Part shown: piece after piece, positions 20,635 through 28,698 of the stretch
Position numbering within the stretch: the first letter of the stretch is position 1
How the letters are laid out: the number at the start of each line of letters is the position of its first letter
NCBI RefSeq assembly: GCF_002715865.1
Contig: NZ_CP017696.1
Coordinates: 1,736,001 to 1,800,000 of the forward strand
Source of the DNA: Bifidobacterium asteroides DSM 20089
Lineage (GTDB): Bacteria > Actinomycetota > Actinomycetes > Actinomycetales > Bifidobacteriaceae
Direction: 5' to 3'
Length of the DNA: 64,000 nt
The notes under the pieces: model-generated
What the model was told of the DNA's origin: nothing
Seen by the model: the letters and a program-made list of their open reading frames with translations, nothing else
The model's database searches: none
Made by a program: the position numbers and the translations under genes

Positions 20635-21723
20635 CTACGGAACGCCCGCCGGGGCGCTGGTCACAATGCCCCACCGCCTGGCAAACTTCGACCAAGCTGT
20701 TCCATACGTAGCGGTCCCTCGGCCCGGCCAAGTACAGACAGCCTCCCCCAAAAGCCGGCCGTCAGCGGCCGTCGTCAGTCGACCAATCTGAGCGATATGT
20801 CTATGACCGCCTGAACGTTCCAGATGGACAACAGCGTCAAACGCCCCCTGGGCCAGAGCCGCCAGTGCCCTCGGCTGCAGCCCCGCCAGCAACCCCAGAG
20901 TCGCCAGTCTGGCTGGAACTCGTTCCACGTTGTCGGCATGCAGCGTGGCCATCCCGCCCCGATGACCGGAATTGAAAGCCCGCAACAGATCAGCTATCTC
21001 CTCACCCCGGCACTCGCCCAGGATGATCCGATCGGGCCGCATACGCAGTGTGGCCTTGACCAGATCGACCAACCCCACACCCCCTGCCCCTTCAATGTTG
21101 GACTCTCTGACAGCCAGGGAAACCATATTCCTGTGACCGTCGATACGACCAAGCTCACGGACTTCCTCCACGACGACCAGCCGTTGCTCCTGTGGACACA
21201 TGCGCAGCAGGGCCCGCAGAAGTGTGGTCTTGCCGGCACCCGTGCCGCCAGTCACCAGAATGCTGGCCCGATTGACCACCAGCGCCCGAAGGATGAAGAG
21301 CCAGCTGGCAGGACACAACCCAGCAGCAGCCAGCTCCTCCAGCCCTGGCGGGTGTCTGTTGGGCAGTCTGATGGAAATGGCTGCGCCCTCGGGCACGAGC
21401 GGGGCAAGCACGGCGTGGACTCTGATCCCCTCCCTGCTGGAAGCATCAGCCATGGGCCGGGCATCGTCCAGGCGACGCCCCAGTTGAGCGCATAACTGCA
21501 CAGCAAAGTCCCTTACTGCCCGAGGTCCGGTGAACCCGGGCCGAAGCAGAACCTCCTCCATCCCCGCGCCCCGGTCGATCCATACATCGCCCTGCCCGGT
21601 CACCGCGATGTCAGTCACCGCAGGATCACTCACCAGCCCATCCAGGTAGCCGAAAGTGGGCGGTTGAGACGAATAGTCGTCAGGGAATGAACCTTCAAGG
21701 CTTTTCCCGTTCCCCGTGATCAT
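20635..21723 (-). CDS. tadA: TadA/CpaF-type pilus assembly ATPase
   Basis: 362 residues. Hexameric secretion ATPase powering Flp pilus assembly. N-terminal domain with VTDIAVTGQGDVWIDRG; Walker A VTGGTGAGKTTLLRALL; Asp box VVVEEVRELGR; Walker B MRPDRIILGECRGEE; and the His box AFNSGHRGGMATLHADN. All catalytic motifs look intact. The ATG overlaps the tadZ stop in an ATGA arrangement. Slightly shorter than proteobacterial TadA because the N-terminal extension is reduced. Confidence 0.93.
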   Translation of the reverse strand: MITGNGKSLEGSFPDDYSSQPPTFGYLDGLVSDPAVTDIAVTGQGDVWIDRGAGMEEVLLRPGFTGPRAVRDFAVQLCAQLGRRLDDARPMADASSREGIRVHAVLAPLVPEGAAISIRLPNRHPPGLEELAAAGLCPASWLFILRALVVNRASILVTGGTGAGKTTLLRALLRMCPQEQRLVVVEEVRELGRIDGHRNMVSLAVRESNIEGAGGVGLVDLVKATLRMRPDRIILGECRGEEIADLLRAFNSGHRGGMATLHADNVERVPARLATLGLLAGLQPRALAALAQGAFDAVVHLERSGGHRHIAQIGRLTTAADGRLLGEAVCTWPGRGTATYGTAWSKFARRWGIVTSAPAGVP

Positions 21724-22745
21724 TTGACAGCCTCGGACCGAGCCAATCCGCCAGAAGAGACCCGCTCTTCCTTTTTTGCGCCGACGACGACCATCCCCGC
21801 GATCCGCTCTGCCAGGGGATGAAGGGCCCGGGCGTAAGTGCGCGGCACCCGTTCCAGGCCGCGCCCGTCCAGGACGGATGCCGACAGTCTCGGTTGTGGC
21901 TTGAGAACCACGTCCACCGATCGGCCCAGAAACTCCTCCGCCTGCTCCGGGTCGACACCATGACTGACCCGGTGCCGAGTGGGCATCATCCCAATCAGAG
22001 CCATAGGAGGCCTACACGAGATCAATGGGCTGTCTTGAGTTCGATCATCAGCATCCCTGTGGGCATTCAGGGCATGGAGAAGTGCCTTCGCCCGTGCAAG
22101 GCCCAGCACGGTCATGTCCACCATCAACAGCGAAGGCAGTCCCTTCAGCGAGCGCAAATTACCCAGACCCTGGCCCCGACCGGCATCAATCAGCAGGAAA
22201 TCGGCAAATCCTGCCATCGCGCTGACAGCTGCGTCCATGTCCCACCAGCCCTGTGGCGGAGCACTCCAGGGATCGTTGCTGAGCAGCGGGATGCCATCCC
22301 AGACCGGCAGCTCTTCACGAAGGGCCTGAGGATCCACCCGGCCCAGGGGAGCACGAATCCGCCCCAATCGCATGCCAGGCGCCCCCTCGATGCCGACCAG
22401 GACATCCATCCCTCCTCCATCCAGGTCCAAATCCACCAGAGCGCATGACAGGGCCATGTTCCGAAGCTGTTTGGCCATCAGGGCCGTCATGGTTGTCAGC
22501 CCAATTCCTCCAGAAGCCGAGAGAAAGACCAGCCCCGTCACAGCGGACCCGTATTTGACTTCTGAGCCACCTTGCCCGATGCCTGTATCTTCGCCAGTCA
22601 CCCTCCCTGGCCAACGTTCCGAAGACAACCCGAACGAATCAAAGGAGTGAGGAGTCCATTCGGGTTCCCGCCCTTTTATGCCGCCTTTTATCATCGTCGG
22701 CGGTCTGCCTGCACTCATTCCAGTCATGGCTACCAGTACATCCAC
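21720..22745 (-). CDS. tadZ: TadZ/CpaE-like MinD/ParA-family pilus localisation protein
   Basis: 341 residues. The first 65 residues look unstructured; a MinD-like domain begins at GLVFLSASGGIGLTTMTALMAKQL, followed by CALVDLDLDGGGMDVLVGIE and ADFLLIDAGRG. The P-loop lacks the usual signature Lys and the second Lys (GGIGLTT), as also known for some TadZ proteins with atypical Walker A. TadZ proteins place the Tad machine at the cell pole. First gene of the tad cluster. The start is uncertain: ATG 22745 and in-frame downstream ATGs are possible. Confidence 0.82.
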   Translation of the reverse strand: MDVLVAMTGMSAGRPPTMIKGGIKGREPEWTPHSFDSFGLSSERWPGRVTGEDTGIGQGGSEVKYGSAVTGLVFLSASGGIGLTTMTALMAKQLRNMALSCALVDLDLDGGGMDVLVGIEGAPGMRLGRIRAPLGRVDPQALREELPVWDGIPLLSNDPWSAPPQGWWDMDAAVSAMAGFADFLLIDAGRGQGLGNLRSLKGLPSLLMVDMTVLGLARAKALLHALNAHRDADDRTQDSPLISCRPPMALIGMMPTRHRVSHGVDPEQAEEFLGRSVDVVLKPQPRLSASVLDGRGLERVPRTYARALHPLAERIAGMVVVGAKKEERVSSGGLARSEAVK

Positions 22746-23047
22746 CTTTTGACGTCAGCACCAGTACCCGGAACCGATGTGGTCGAATGACCCTATGCCT
22801 CCACATCGCTTCACCCTCTGTGTGAACACATGCGTCAAACCCACGACACGCCCGAAATTGCAGCATTTTTAAGCCCATGTCCATGGAATGCCACAGATGC
22901 TCACAGGGAAGCGACAGATTCCTCCAAAACCGGCACTTTCTACCTAGCTCAATGCACGCAACCGCACAAAAGTTCAAGCCAGCAACCTTCTCGGCTCTAA
23001 CCCCATGAATATCTTGCCATCGGCCACAAAACTGGCATAATGGCATA

Positions 23048-23215
23048 TACAAGGACGGTTCAAGAGCACGGAAGCCCACAAAGTGTATGGCCACCAGGAC
23101 CGATACGTTGGACGGGTATATAAGACTTGACCGTTGCAACGATGATGTTGTGCAGAGATTCCATCTGGACCGACCTTGTAGGGACGGCCTCCTGCGGGGG
23201 GCCGTCCCTATTTAT
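23048..23215 (+). ncRNA. Candidate small RNA or ppk leader ending in a terminator
   Basis: A promoter-like pair TTGCCA, 16 bases, CATAAT (about 23014-23041) precedes about 165 bases without coding signs that end in a strong intrinsic terminator at 23180-23213. A second TATATAA sits at about 23117-23124. The unit is about 55 bases upstream of ppk, so it could be an independent small RNA or an attenuated leader of ppk. No known RNA family was recognised. Confidence 0.4.
23180..23213 (+). terminator. Intrinsic terminator upstream of ppk
   Basis: Perfect 10-base arms AGGGACGGCC and GGCCGTCCCT around a 10-base loop, followed by ATTTAT. No protein gene lies upstream on this strand in the intergenic region, which is why a non-coding transcript is suspected. 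Confidence 0.75.
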
Positions 23216-23220
23216 CCACA
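23212..23220 (+). promoter_or_regulatory. DnaA box
   Basis: Perfect TTATCCACA consensus directly after the terminator and 51 bases before the ppk start. A single box may be chance, but a matching pair occurs upstream of dnaB in the same window. Confidence 0.4.
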
Positions 23221-23271
23221 GGCTTTATCAACGATTGCAGAGGACGGCACCTGCGAATAAAGTGCTATGGT

Positions 23272-25518
23272 ATGGTTCAGAAATTTGACGCACCCTCCAA
23301 GGCCTTGCTACGCAGCCAGATCGCGGAGCATATTGCCGAGACCGACGGCCAGGCACGGCACGTATCCAGGCACTCGGATCACCCGGTCTCGCCCTTGCCT
23401 GAGGATCGCTATTTCGACCGGGAGCTGAGCTGGCTCAAGTTCAACAAACGCGTGCTTGAACTGGCCGAAGATGAGAGCGTGCCCCTGTTGGAGCGCGCCA
23501 ACTTCGCCGCCATCTTCGCCAGCAATCTTGATGAGTTCTTCATGGTTCGCGTGGCTGGTCTGAAGCGTCGCGTAGACACCGGCATCGCTGTGACTGCAGC
23601 CAGCGGAATGAGCCCTCGTCAGCAACTGAGAGCCATTTCCGAGCAGGCGCACAAGCTTCAGGACGAGCATGCCCACTACGTCATCGACCACATCCTGCCT
23701 GATCTCGCGGCCGAAAGCATCATCCTTCTGAGCTGGACACAGCTGAGCAGTCAGGAACAGGAACGGCTCACCAACTTCTTCCGCAACCAGGTCTTTCCGG
23801 TCCTGACCCCGCTGGCCGTCGACCCGGCCCACCCCTTCCCCTATATCTCAGGCAACTCCCTGAACCTGGCGGTCCTGGTGGAGAACCCCACCTCGGGCAA
23901 GACCCACTTCGCCCGCGTCAAGATTCCCGACAATCTCTCCCGCCTGGTTCCTGTGGACGACCTGACCGACGAAGAGGGTCGGGAGGAGCGCTACGGGTTC
24001 ATCACCATGGAGAACCTGATCATCGCCCATTTGGAATACCTCTTCCCAGGCATGATCATCAAGGAGGCCCGCTCCTTCCGCGTCACCCGCAACGAGGATA
24101 TTGACGTCGAGGAGGACGACGCCGAAAACCTGCTCAACGCCATGGAGAAGGAGCTGCTGCAACGGCGGTTCGGACCGCCCATCCGCCTGGAGATTTCCGA
24201 CTCCGCCTCTCCCTTCCTCTCCCAGCTGCTGGCCAGCAAGCTTAGAGTCAATCAGGAGGAGGTCTATCGGCTACCCGCCCCCTTGGATTGCACCGTCCTG
24301 TTCGAACTGCAGTCCATCGATCGGGCCGACCTCAAGTTTCGCCCATTCATTCCCACCACCAACCGGCAGATAGCCGAGGTGGAATCCAGCCAGGCCCAGG
24401 ACATCTTCGCCGCCATCCGCGAGCATGACATCCTCCTTCACCACCCCTATGACTCCTTCTCCACTTCAGTTCAGGCCTTCCTGGAGCAGGCAGCAGCCGA
24501 TCCGCGAGTGCTGGCCATCAAGCAGACCCTCTACCGGACCTCGGGCAACTCGCCCATCATCAATGCCCTGGCGGATGCCGCGCACGCCGGCAAGCAGGTC
24601 CTGGCCCTGGTCGAGATCAAGGCCCGGTTCGATGAGGAGGCCAACATCGCCTGGGCTCGTCAGCTGGAACGGGCCGGTGTCCACGTTGTCTACGGGATCG
24701 TGGGCCTGAAAACCCACTGCAAGCTCTCCCTGGTGGTCCGTCAGGAGCAGGACGGCCTGCGTCGTTACTGCCACGTAGGCACCGGCAACTACAACCCCAA
24801 GACCGCCCGCCAGTATACCGACCTTGGTCTGCTGACCTGTGACCCAGTGGTGGGACAGGACCTGACCAGGCTCTTCAACCAGCTGTCAGGCTATGCACCC
24901 AAGTCCTCCTTCCACCGACTGCTGGTAGCCCCACGCACAGTCCGCTCCGGGCTGCTGCAGCGGATCGCCCGCGAGGAAGAGACCGCCCTGAACGGCAAGC
25001 CTGCATGGATACGAATCAAGGTCAACTCCCTGGTGGATGAAAAGATCATCGACGCCCTCTACCGGGCCAGCCAGGCGGGGGTCCGCATCGACATCGTGGA
25101 GCGTGGCATCTGCTCCCTGAAACCTGGCGTGCCCGGACTGAGCGAGAACATCCGAGTCCACTCCATCCTGGGCCGGTTCCTGGAGCACAGCCGCATCTTC
25201 GCCTTCGCCAACTCCCAGGGCCCCCAAATCGGCGAGGGTCCTCTGGCCGGGCCAGAGGTCTGGATAGGCTCCGCCGACCTGATGCATCGCAACCTGGACC
25301 GCCGCGTGGAGGCGCTTGTCCGCATCACTGCGCCCGAGCAGGTGCAGGGACTGATCGACTACGTGGATCTGCAGATGGCCGACACCACCAGCTCCTGGCA
25401 CATGCAGCCCGACGGCACCTATGTGCGGCACAGCCGCGATGATCAGGGCCGGCCTCTGGTCGACTCCCAGGAGTACCTGATCGACCGTCACACCCGAACC
25501 CCCAGGGCCAGGAGATGA
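23272..25518 (+). CDS. ppk: Polyphosphate kinase 1
   Basis: 748 residues. Reversibly polymerises the gamma-phosphate of ATP into polyphosphate. Four-domain PPK1 layout: the N domain begins at [21 protein letters not shown] (residue 46 on) with [16 protein letters not shown]; a head domain follows; the two C-terminal domains carry the phosphorylated His in [15 protein letters not shown] and the second His in [12 protein letters not shown]. An N-terminal extension of about 45 residues precedes the first domain. The ATG at 23272 has no good ribosome-binding site, so the true start may differ. Followed by a Nudix/phosphatase gene, a common bifidobacterial and mycobacterial pairing. Confidence 0.96.
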   Translation: MVQKFDAPSKALLRSQIAEHIAETDGQARHVSRHSDHPVSPLPEDRYFDRELSWLKFNKRVLELAEDESVPLLERANFAAIFASNLDEFFMVRVAGLKRRVDTGIAVTAASGMSPRQQLRAISEQAHKLQDEHAHYVIDHILPDLAAESIILLSWTQLSSQEQERLTNFFRNQVFPVLTPLAVDPAHPFPYISGNSLNLAVLVENPTSGKTHFARVKIPDNLSRLVPVDDLTDEEGREERYGFITMENLIIAHLEYLFPGMIIKEARSFRVTRNEDIDVEEDDAENLLNAMEKELLQRRFGPPIRLEISDSASPFLSQLLASKLRVNQEEVYRLPAPLDCTVLFELQSIDRADLKFRPFIPTTNRQIAEVESSQAQDIFAAIREHDILLHHPYDSFSTSVQAFLEQAAADPRVLAIKQTLYRTSGNSPIINALADAAHAGKQVLALVEIKARFDEEANIAWARQLERAGVHVVYGIVGLKTHCKLSLVVRQEQDGLRRYCHVGTGNYNPKTARQYTDLGLLTCDPVVGQDLTRLFNQLSGYAPKSSFHRLLVAPRTVRSGLLQRIAREEETALNGKPAWIRIKVNSLVDEKIIDALYRASQAGVRIDIVERGICSLKPGVPGLSENIRVHSILGRFLEHSRIFAFANSQGPQIGEGPLAGPEVWIGSADLMHRNLDRRVEALVRITAPEQVQGLIDYVDLQMADTTSSWHMQPDGTYVRHSRDDQGRPLVDSQEYLIDRHTRTPRARR

Positions 25519-25579
25519 TGATGCGCCTCCCGACCGGCCGGTCCGCCGCCAAGGCGGACGATTGGGATGGCGCCCGGCC

Positions 25580-26659
25580 ATGAGCAGGACGGTCGAGGCA
25601 GCCGGAGCCATCCTCTACCGGTGGCGCACAAGCTTCCAGGGATGGATGAAATTCAGCGACGACGGCCGAGCAGCCCCAGGAGCCAGCCCACGCTCCGACC
25701 TCGATCAGCTGGAGCTCTGCCTGGTCCATCGTCCCAAGTACGACGACTGGAGCTGGCCCAAGGGCAAGCTGGAGAATCGTGAGACCCACATGCGGGCGGC
25801 CGTGCGCGAGGTGGGCGAGGAGACCGGCTGTCTTGTCCGGCTGGGGCCATACCTGGGAGATGCCGAATATCCGCTGAACAACGAGGGCAGGAGTCGGGGC
25901 GGCAAAGGTGGCAGGCTCAAACACATCTGCTACTGGATGGCCACGCCGACCGACTCGGAGCACGCCGCCGGTCAAAGTGCACTGCTGGGACCCATCCACC
26001 GGCCTGATTCCAGGGAAATCGACCAGATACGATGGGTTGGAGCCTCAGAAGCCCGCAAACTATTGACCCACCCCAGCGACAGAACCATACTGGACGCCTT
26101 CGTGGATCGGGTGGAGCAGGGAGGCATCCGGGCTCGTCAGTTGATCATCGTCCGCCACGGCAAGGCTGTGGCCCGGAAGGAGTGGACAGGCAAGGACGCG
26201 AATCGTCCCCTGACCCCCAGGGGTGCCGGCACCTCCTATGCCCTGGCTCGTGAGCTGGCCTGCTTCGCGCCCGACAACCTCCTGTCCTCCCCCTGGATCC
26301 GCTGTGTGCAGACATTGCGACCCTACGCCGACGAGGTAGGCCTGCCCATAGAGATGGTGACCTGTCTGACGGAGTCCTCCTACCACCGACGCCCAGACCA
26401 GGCCCACACCTGGCTGGACGGGCAGATGGCCGACCTGCTGACAGGTAACAGAACCATCATGATCTGCATGCATCGCCCTGTCCTGGGAGGAGTCTTCGAG
26501 AAGCTGCGCGGGCTATGCTCCAGCGGATCGCTGTCCAAACGGCTGCCCGATGACTCCCCCTTCATGCCCACCGGCAACGCCGTCGTCCTCAGTCTGACCG
26601 GCGACCCCAATCATCCGACCATCATCGACATACAGAAGGTGACTCCCATTGTCTACTGA
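25580..26659 (+). CDS. Nudix hydrolase-histidine phosphatase fusion (MutT1-like)
   Basis: About 359 residues in two domains. The N-terminal Nudix domain (about 1-165) has a complete Nudix box, GKLENRETHMRAAVREVGEETG. The C-terminal part (about 185-355) is a histidine-phosphatase-like domain starting at LIIVRHGKAV. Mycobacterial MutT1 has this two-domain form and removes 8-oxo-dGTP and related nucleotides; other roles in nucleotide or diadenosine polyphosphate turnover are possible. Start chosen at ATG 25580; a TTG at 25562 is in frame. It lies 61 bases after ppk on the same strand, and its end overlaps the next gene by 11 bases. Confidence 0.88.
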   Translation: MSRTVEAAGAILYRWRTSFQGWMKFSDDGRAAPGASPRSDLDQLELCLVHRPKYDDWSWPKGKLENRETHMRAAVREVGEETGCLVRLGPYLGDAEYPLNNEGRSRGGKGGRLKHICYWMATPTDSEHAAGQSALLGPIHRPDSREIDQIRWVGASEARKLLTHPSDRTILDAFVDRVEQGGIRARQLIIVRHGKAVARKEWTGKDANRPLTPRGAGTSYALARELACFAPDNLLSSPWIRCVQTLRPYADEVGLPIEMVTCLTESSYHRRPDQAHTWLDGQMADLLTGNRTIMICMHRPVLGGVFEKLRGLCSSGSLSKRLPDDSPFMPTGNAVVLSLTGDPNHPTIIDIQKVTPIVY

Positions 26660-27368
26660 CAGCAACTCCAGAATCGGTTCATCCTCAATCCGCTCCTCCC
26701 GCACGGGATTCGTAGCCTCCGGCACCGGAGCATCGCGTCCTTCACGCCCTGGTCAGCTGGATCCGGCCATCGCCGACCAGCTCTCCGGAGGCATGGATCC
26801 ACAGCAGATCAGCGAGATGAGCCATGTGTCAGCAGCCTCCCTGCTGGACCGGGTCCACCACAGCGCCGACCCGGCCATCGTCAAACGAGTCCTGACCCTG
26901 GTCGACCGCGAGGGCGTGGATATAGTGGCCGAGCTCTGGAGCGACAGTGACCCCGACTCTCTGCCTGGCATTCTTTGGCGGCTCTACATACTTCGCAGCT
27001 GGATGCGTAAGGACGCTGATGGAATCAGCCGTCTGTGGCGGCTGGGCGAACCCACTGACAGCGCTGCATCAGCCATCGCCGGCGTGGATCAGGCCCCGGA
27101 GGCCGACGACATCATCCGAACCGCCGACTCCATCCTCTCCGGAGCTTTCACCGGCGACTTCGCCGTAGCCCTGGAACGGGCCGGAGCCTTCTGCGACGTG
27201 ATCACCCGCGGCATCAAGACCACCATCCGGGATGCCCAAAACCGACAGCTGGACGACCAGGAGGCCAAGGAGGTGGATGCGGCGCAGCGCACCGTCAACT
27301 CCCTCAATCAGACGGCCCGTGACTTCATGCGTGGCGCCTCACTCTGGCGGCGGGGACGGCTGGAGTAG
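26649..27368 (+). CDS. Conserved hypothetical protein, helical, soluble
   Basis: 239 residues. Not recognised as a known family. The first 35 residues are Ser/Arg/Gly-rich and probably disordered; the rest is predicted helical with many Asp/Glu and Arg (for example ADPAIVKRVLTLVDREGVDIVAELW, and the C-terminal DDQEAKEVDAAQRTVNSLNQTARDF). No signal peptide or membrane helix. It starts at TTG 26649, inside the end of the Nudix gene, with AAGGTG at 26637-26642, so translation is coupled. Coding reality is supported by the overlap, the ribosome-binding site and normal codon use. It may act with the Nudix/phosphatase or ppk products, but that is only context. Confidence 0.8.
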   Translation: MSTDSNSRIGSSSIRSSRTGFVASGTGASRPSRPGQLDPAIADQLSGGMDPQQISEMSHVSAASLLDRVHHSADPAIVKRVLTLVDREGVDIVAELWSDSDPDSLPGILWRLYILRSWMRKDADGISRLWRLGEPTDSAASAIAGVDQAPEADDIIRTADSILSGAFTGDFAVALERAGAFCDVITRGIKTTIRDAQNRQLDDQEAKEVDAAQRTVNSLNQTARDFMRGASLWRRGRLE

Positions 27369-27433
27369 AACCCGCCACCCTTTCAAGCCGGAAGCGTAAG
27401 CGCGCCGTGAACACAGATCAGACCCCGGCATGC

Positions 27434-27545
27434 CCTACAATGGGGACTGCGTCGGACCATGGTTAAGCCCCGGGCTCCGTTTGTTGCCGCTGCGAGCGGC
27501 GTTTGCGCCGACAGGCGCTTGCATGGTTCGGCGTTTTCATTTCCA
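27434..27545 (+). promoter_or_regulatory. Structured leader upstream of upp
   Basis: A TACAAT -10-like element (27435-27440, no good -35) is followed by successive hairpins: GCCGCT-GCG-AGCGGC (27486-27500), GCGCC-GACA-GGCGC (about 27506-27519), and an overlapping CGCCGA...TCGGCG stem ending in TTTTCATTT (about 27507-27542). The last resembles an intrinsic terminator and overlaps the middle hairpin, an arrangement compatible with attenuation of upp. No known riboswitch or PyrR site was recognised. Confidence 0.35.
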
Positions 27546-27616
27546 TTCCCAAATCAAAGGCAGCATGGCTTGCCGGTCGCTACCAGAAGCCGACCCGCTG
27601 AGCTACGCTGAGAGGT

Positions 27617-28255
27617 ATGGAACTTCACGTACTGGAACACCCGCTGATCGAGCACAAGCTGACCGTACTGCGGGACAAAAACACCCCTTCCAACACCTTC
27701 CGCGAGCTGATCAGCGAACTGGTCATGCTGGAGGCCTATGAGGCCACGCGCAATCTGGACATCGAAGACCACCCCATCGAGACCCCGGTCGCTCCCATGG
27801 TGGGCAAGAAGCTCTGCTCCCCACGCCCCATGGTGGTCCCCATTCTGCGCGCCGGACTGGGCATGCTTGACGGCATGACCCGGCTGCTGCCAACCGCCGA
27901 GGTCGGATTCCTTGGTCTCAAGCGCGACGAGAACACTCTGGACATCATCACCTACGCCAACCGCCTGCCGGAGGACCTCTCCGGGCGTCAGTGTTTCCTG
28001 CTGGATCCCATGCTGGCCACCGGCGGCACCCTGATCGCCGCCACCAAATACCTTGCCGAGCGCGGCGCCAAGGACGTGACCTCCATCAACATTCTGGCCG
28101 CTCCCGAGGGCCTGAACCGCCTCAAGGAGGAGATGGACCCCTCCATCAACCTCAAGGTGGTGGTCTGCGCAGTCGATCAGAAGCTGAACGAGCACGCCTA
28201 CATCGTGCCTGGCCTGGGCGATGCCGGCGACCGCCTTTACGGCGTCATCGACTGA
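27617..28255 (+). CDS. upp: Uracil phosphoribosyltransferase
   Basis: 212 residues, normal length. Salvages uracil to UMP with PRPP. N-terminal [19 protein letters not shown], the flexible loop region with [23 protein letters not shown], the PRPP-binding motif [17 protein letters not shown], and the C-terminal uracil-binding [14 protein letters not shown] are all present. Monocistronic, with a possible attenuator-like leader before it and a strong terminator after it. The protein is cytoplasmic. Confidence 0.96.
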   Translation: MELHVLEHPLIEHKLTVLRDKNTPSNTFRELISELVMLEAYEATRNLDIEDHPIETPVAPMVGKKLCSPRPMVVPILRAGLGMLDGMTRLLPTAEVGFLGLKRDENTLDIITYANRLPEDLSGRQCFLLDPMLATGGTLIAATKYLAERGAKDVTSINILAAPEGLNRLKEEMDPSINLKVVVCAVDQKLNEHAYIVPGLGDAGDRLYGVID

Positions 28256-28292
28256 TCCAACGAACTGACGGGGCACGAACCCCATACCTGAC

Positions 28293-28327
28293 AAGGACCC
28301 GAATCTGCACGATTCGGGTCCTTTTTT
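28293..28327 (+). terminator. Intrinsic terminator of upp
   Basis: Perfect 13-base arms AAGGACCCGAATC (28293-28305) and GATTCGGGTCCTT (28311-28323) with a 5-base loop, followed by a run of T. Located 38 bases after the upp stop. Confidence 0.92.
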
Positions 28328-28698
28328 CAACGGTGTTCGATGGCCGTCCCGGCGGATGCTGTGCAAAATGGACTAGGCTTCCCTCCCCTACCCCGTCAGT
28401 GAGGATAGGTTCGCTATGAAGTCGTCGCTATAGAAACTGCCGGCTCTGCAATGCCATGGAGCTTAGCGAACCAGTCATCATGTCTGTAATCCTCCCGACC
28501 TCTATTCTCCCAACCGTCTATCCCTCGACTTCCACCCTCTCGCCCTCTGTCCTCTTGCCCACCTCTCGCACGAGAGTGCCTAATCGCTGATCGCCACCCT
28601 GGTTCTTCCCCTGGTCTGACCCTGAAAACACCCTGAGTGGGCCTTGCCTGGTGTTGCAATAAGAACAGCGGCATTCAAGGGCGAGAAAGGAGCACACC
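28328..28698. other. Gene-free stretch with a polypyrimidine tract
   Basis: No convincing gene in about 370 bases. From about 28493 to 28570 the plus strand is almost entirely C and T. A minus-strand frame of 86 residues over the tract is Arg/Glu/Gly-rich low complexity and is not believed. The end of the stretch must contain the promoter of the following permease, whose start has AAAGGAG in front. Confidence 0.5.

Larger units (their letters stand above)
22746..23271. other. Gene-free intergenic region between divergent tadZ and ppk
   Basis: About 525 bases with no convincing protein gene; the 166-residue minus-strand frame across it lacks family features and a ribosome-binding site. Its right half holds a candidate promoter, a structured transcript, an intrinsic terminator and a DnaA box, listed separately. 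The left half should carry the tadZ promoter, which I could not pin down. Confidence 0.5.

Noticed and set aside
22639-23139. 166-residue frame on the minus strand between tadZ and ppk
   Set aside because: Cys-rich, no ribosome-binding site, no family likeness, and overlaps the candidate small-RNA region on the other strand.
28414-28674. 86-residue minus-strand frame over the polypyrimidine tract
   Set aside because: Arg/Glu/Gly low complexity caused by base composition; not a plausible protein.
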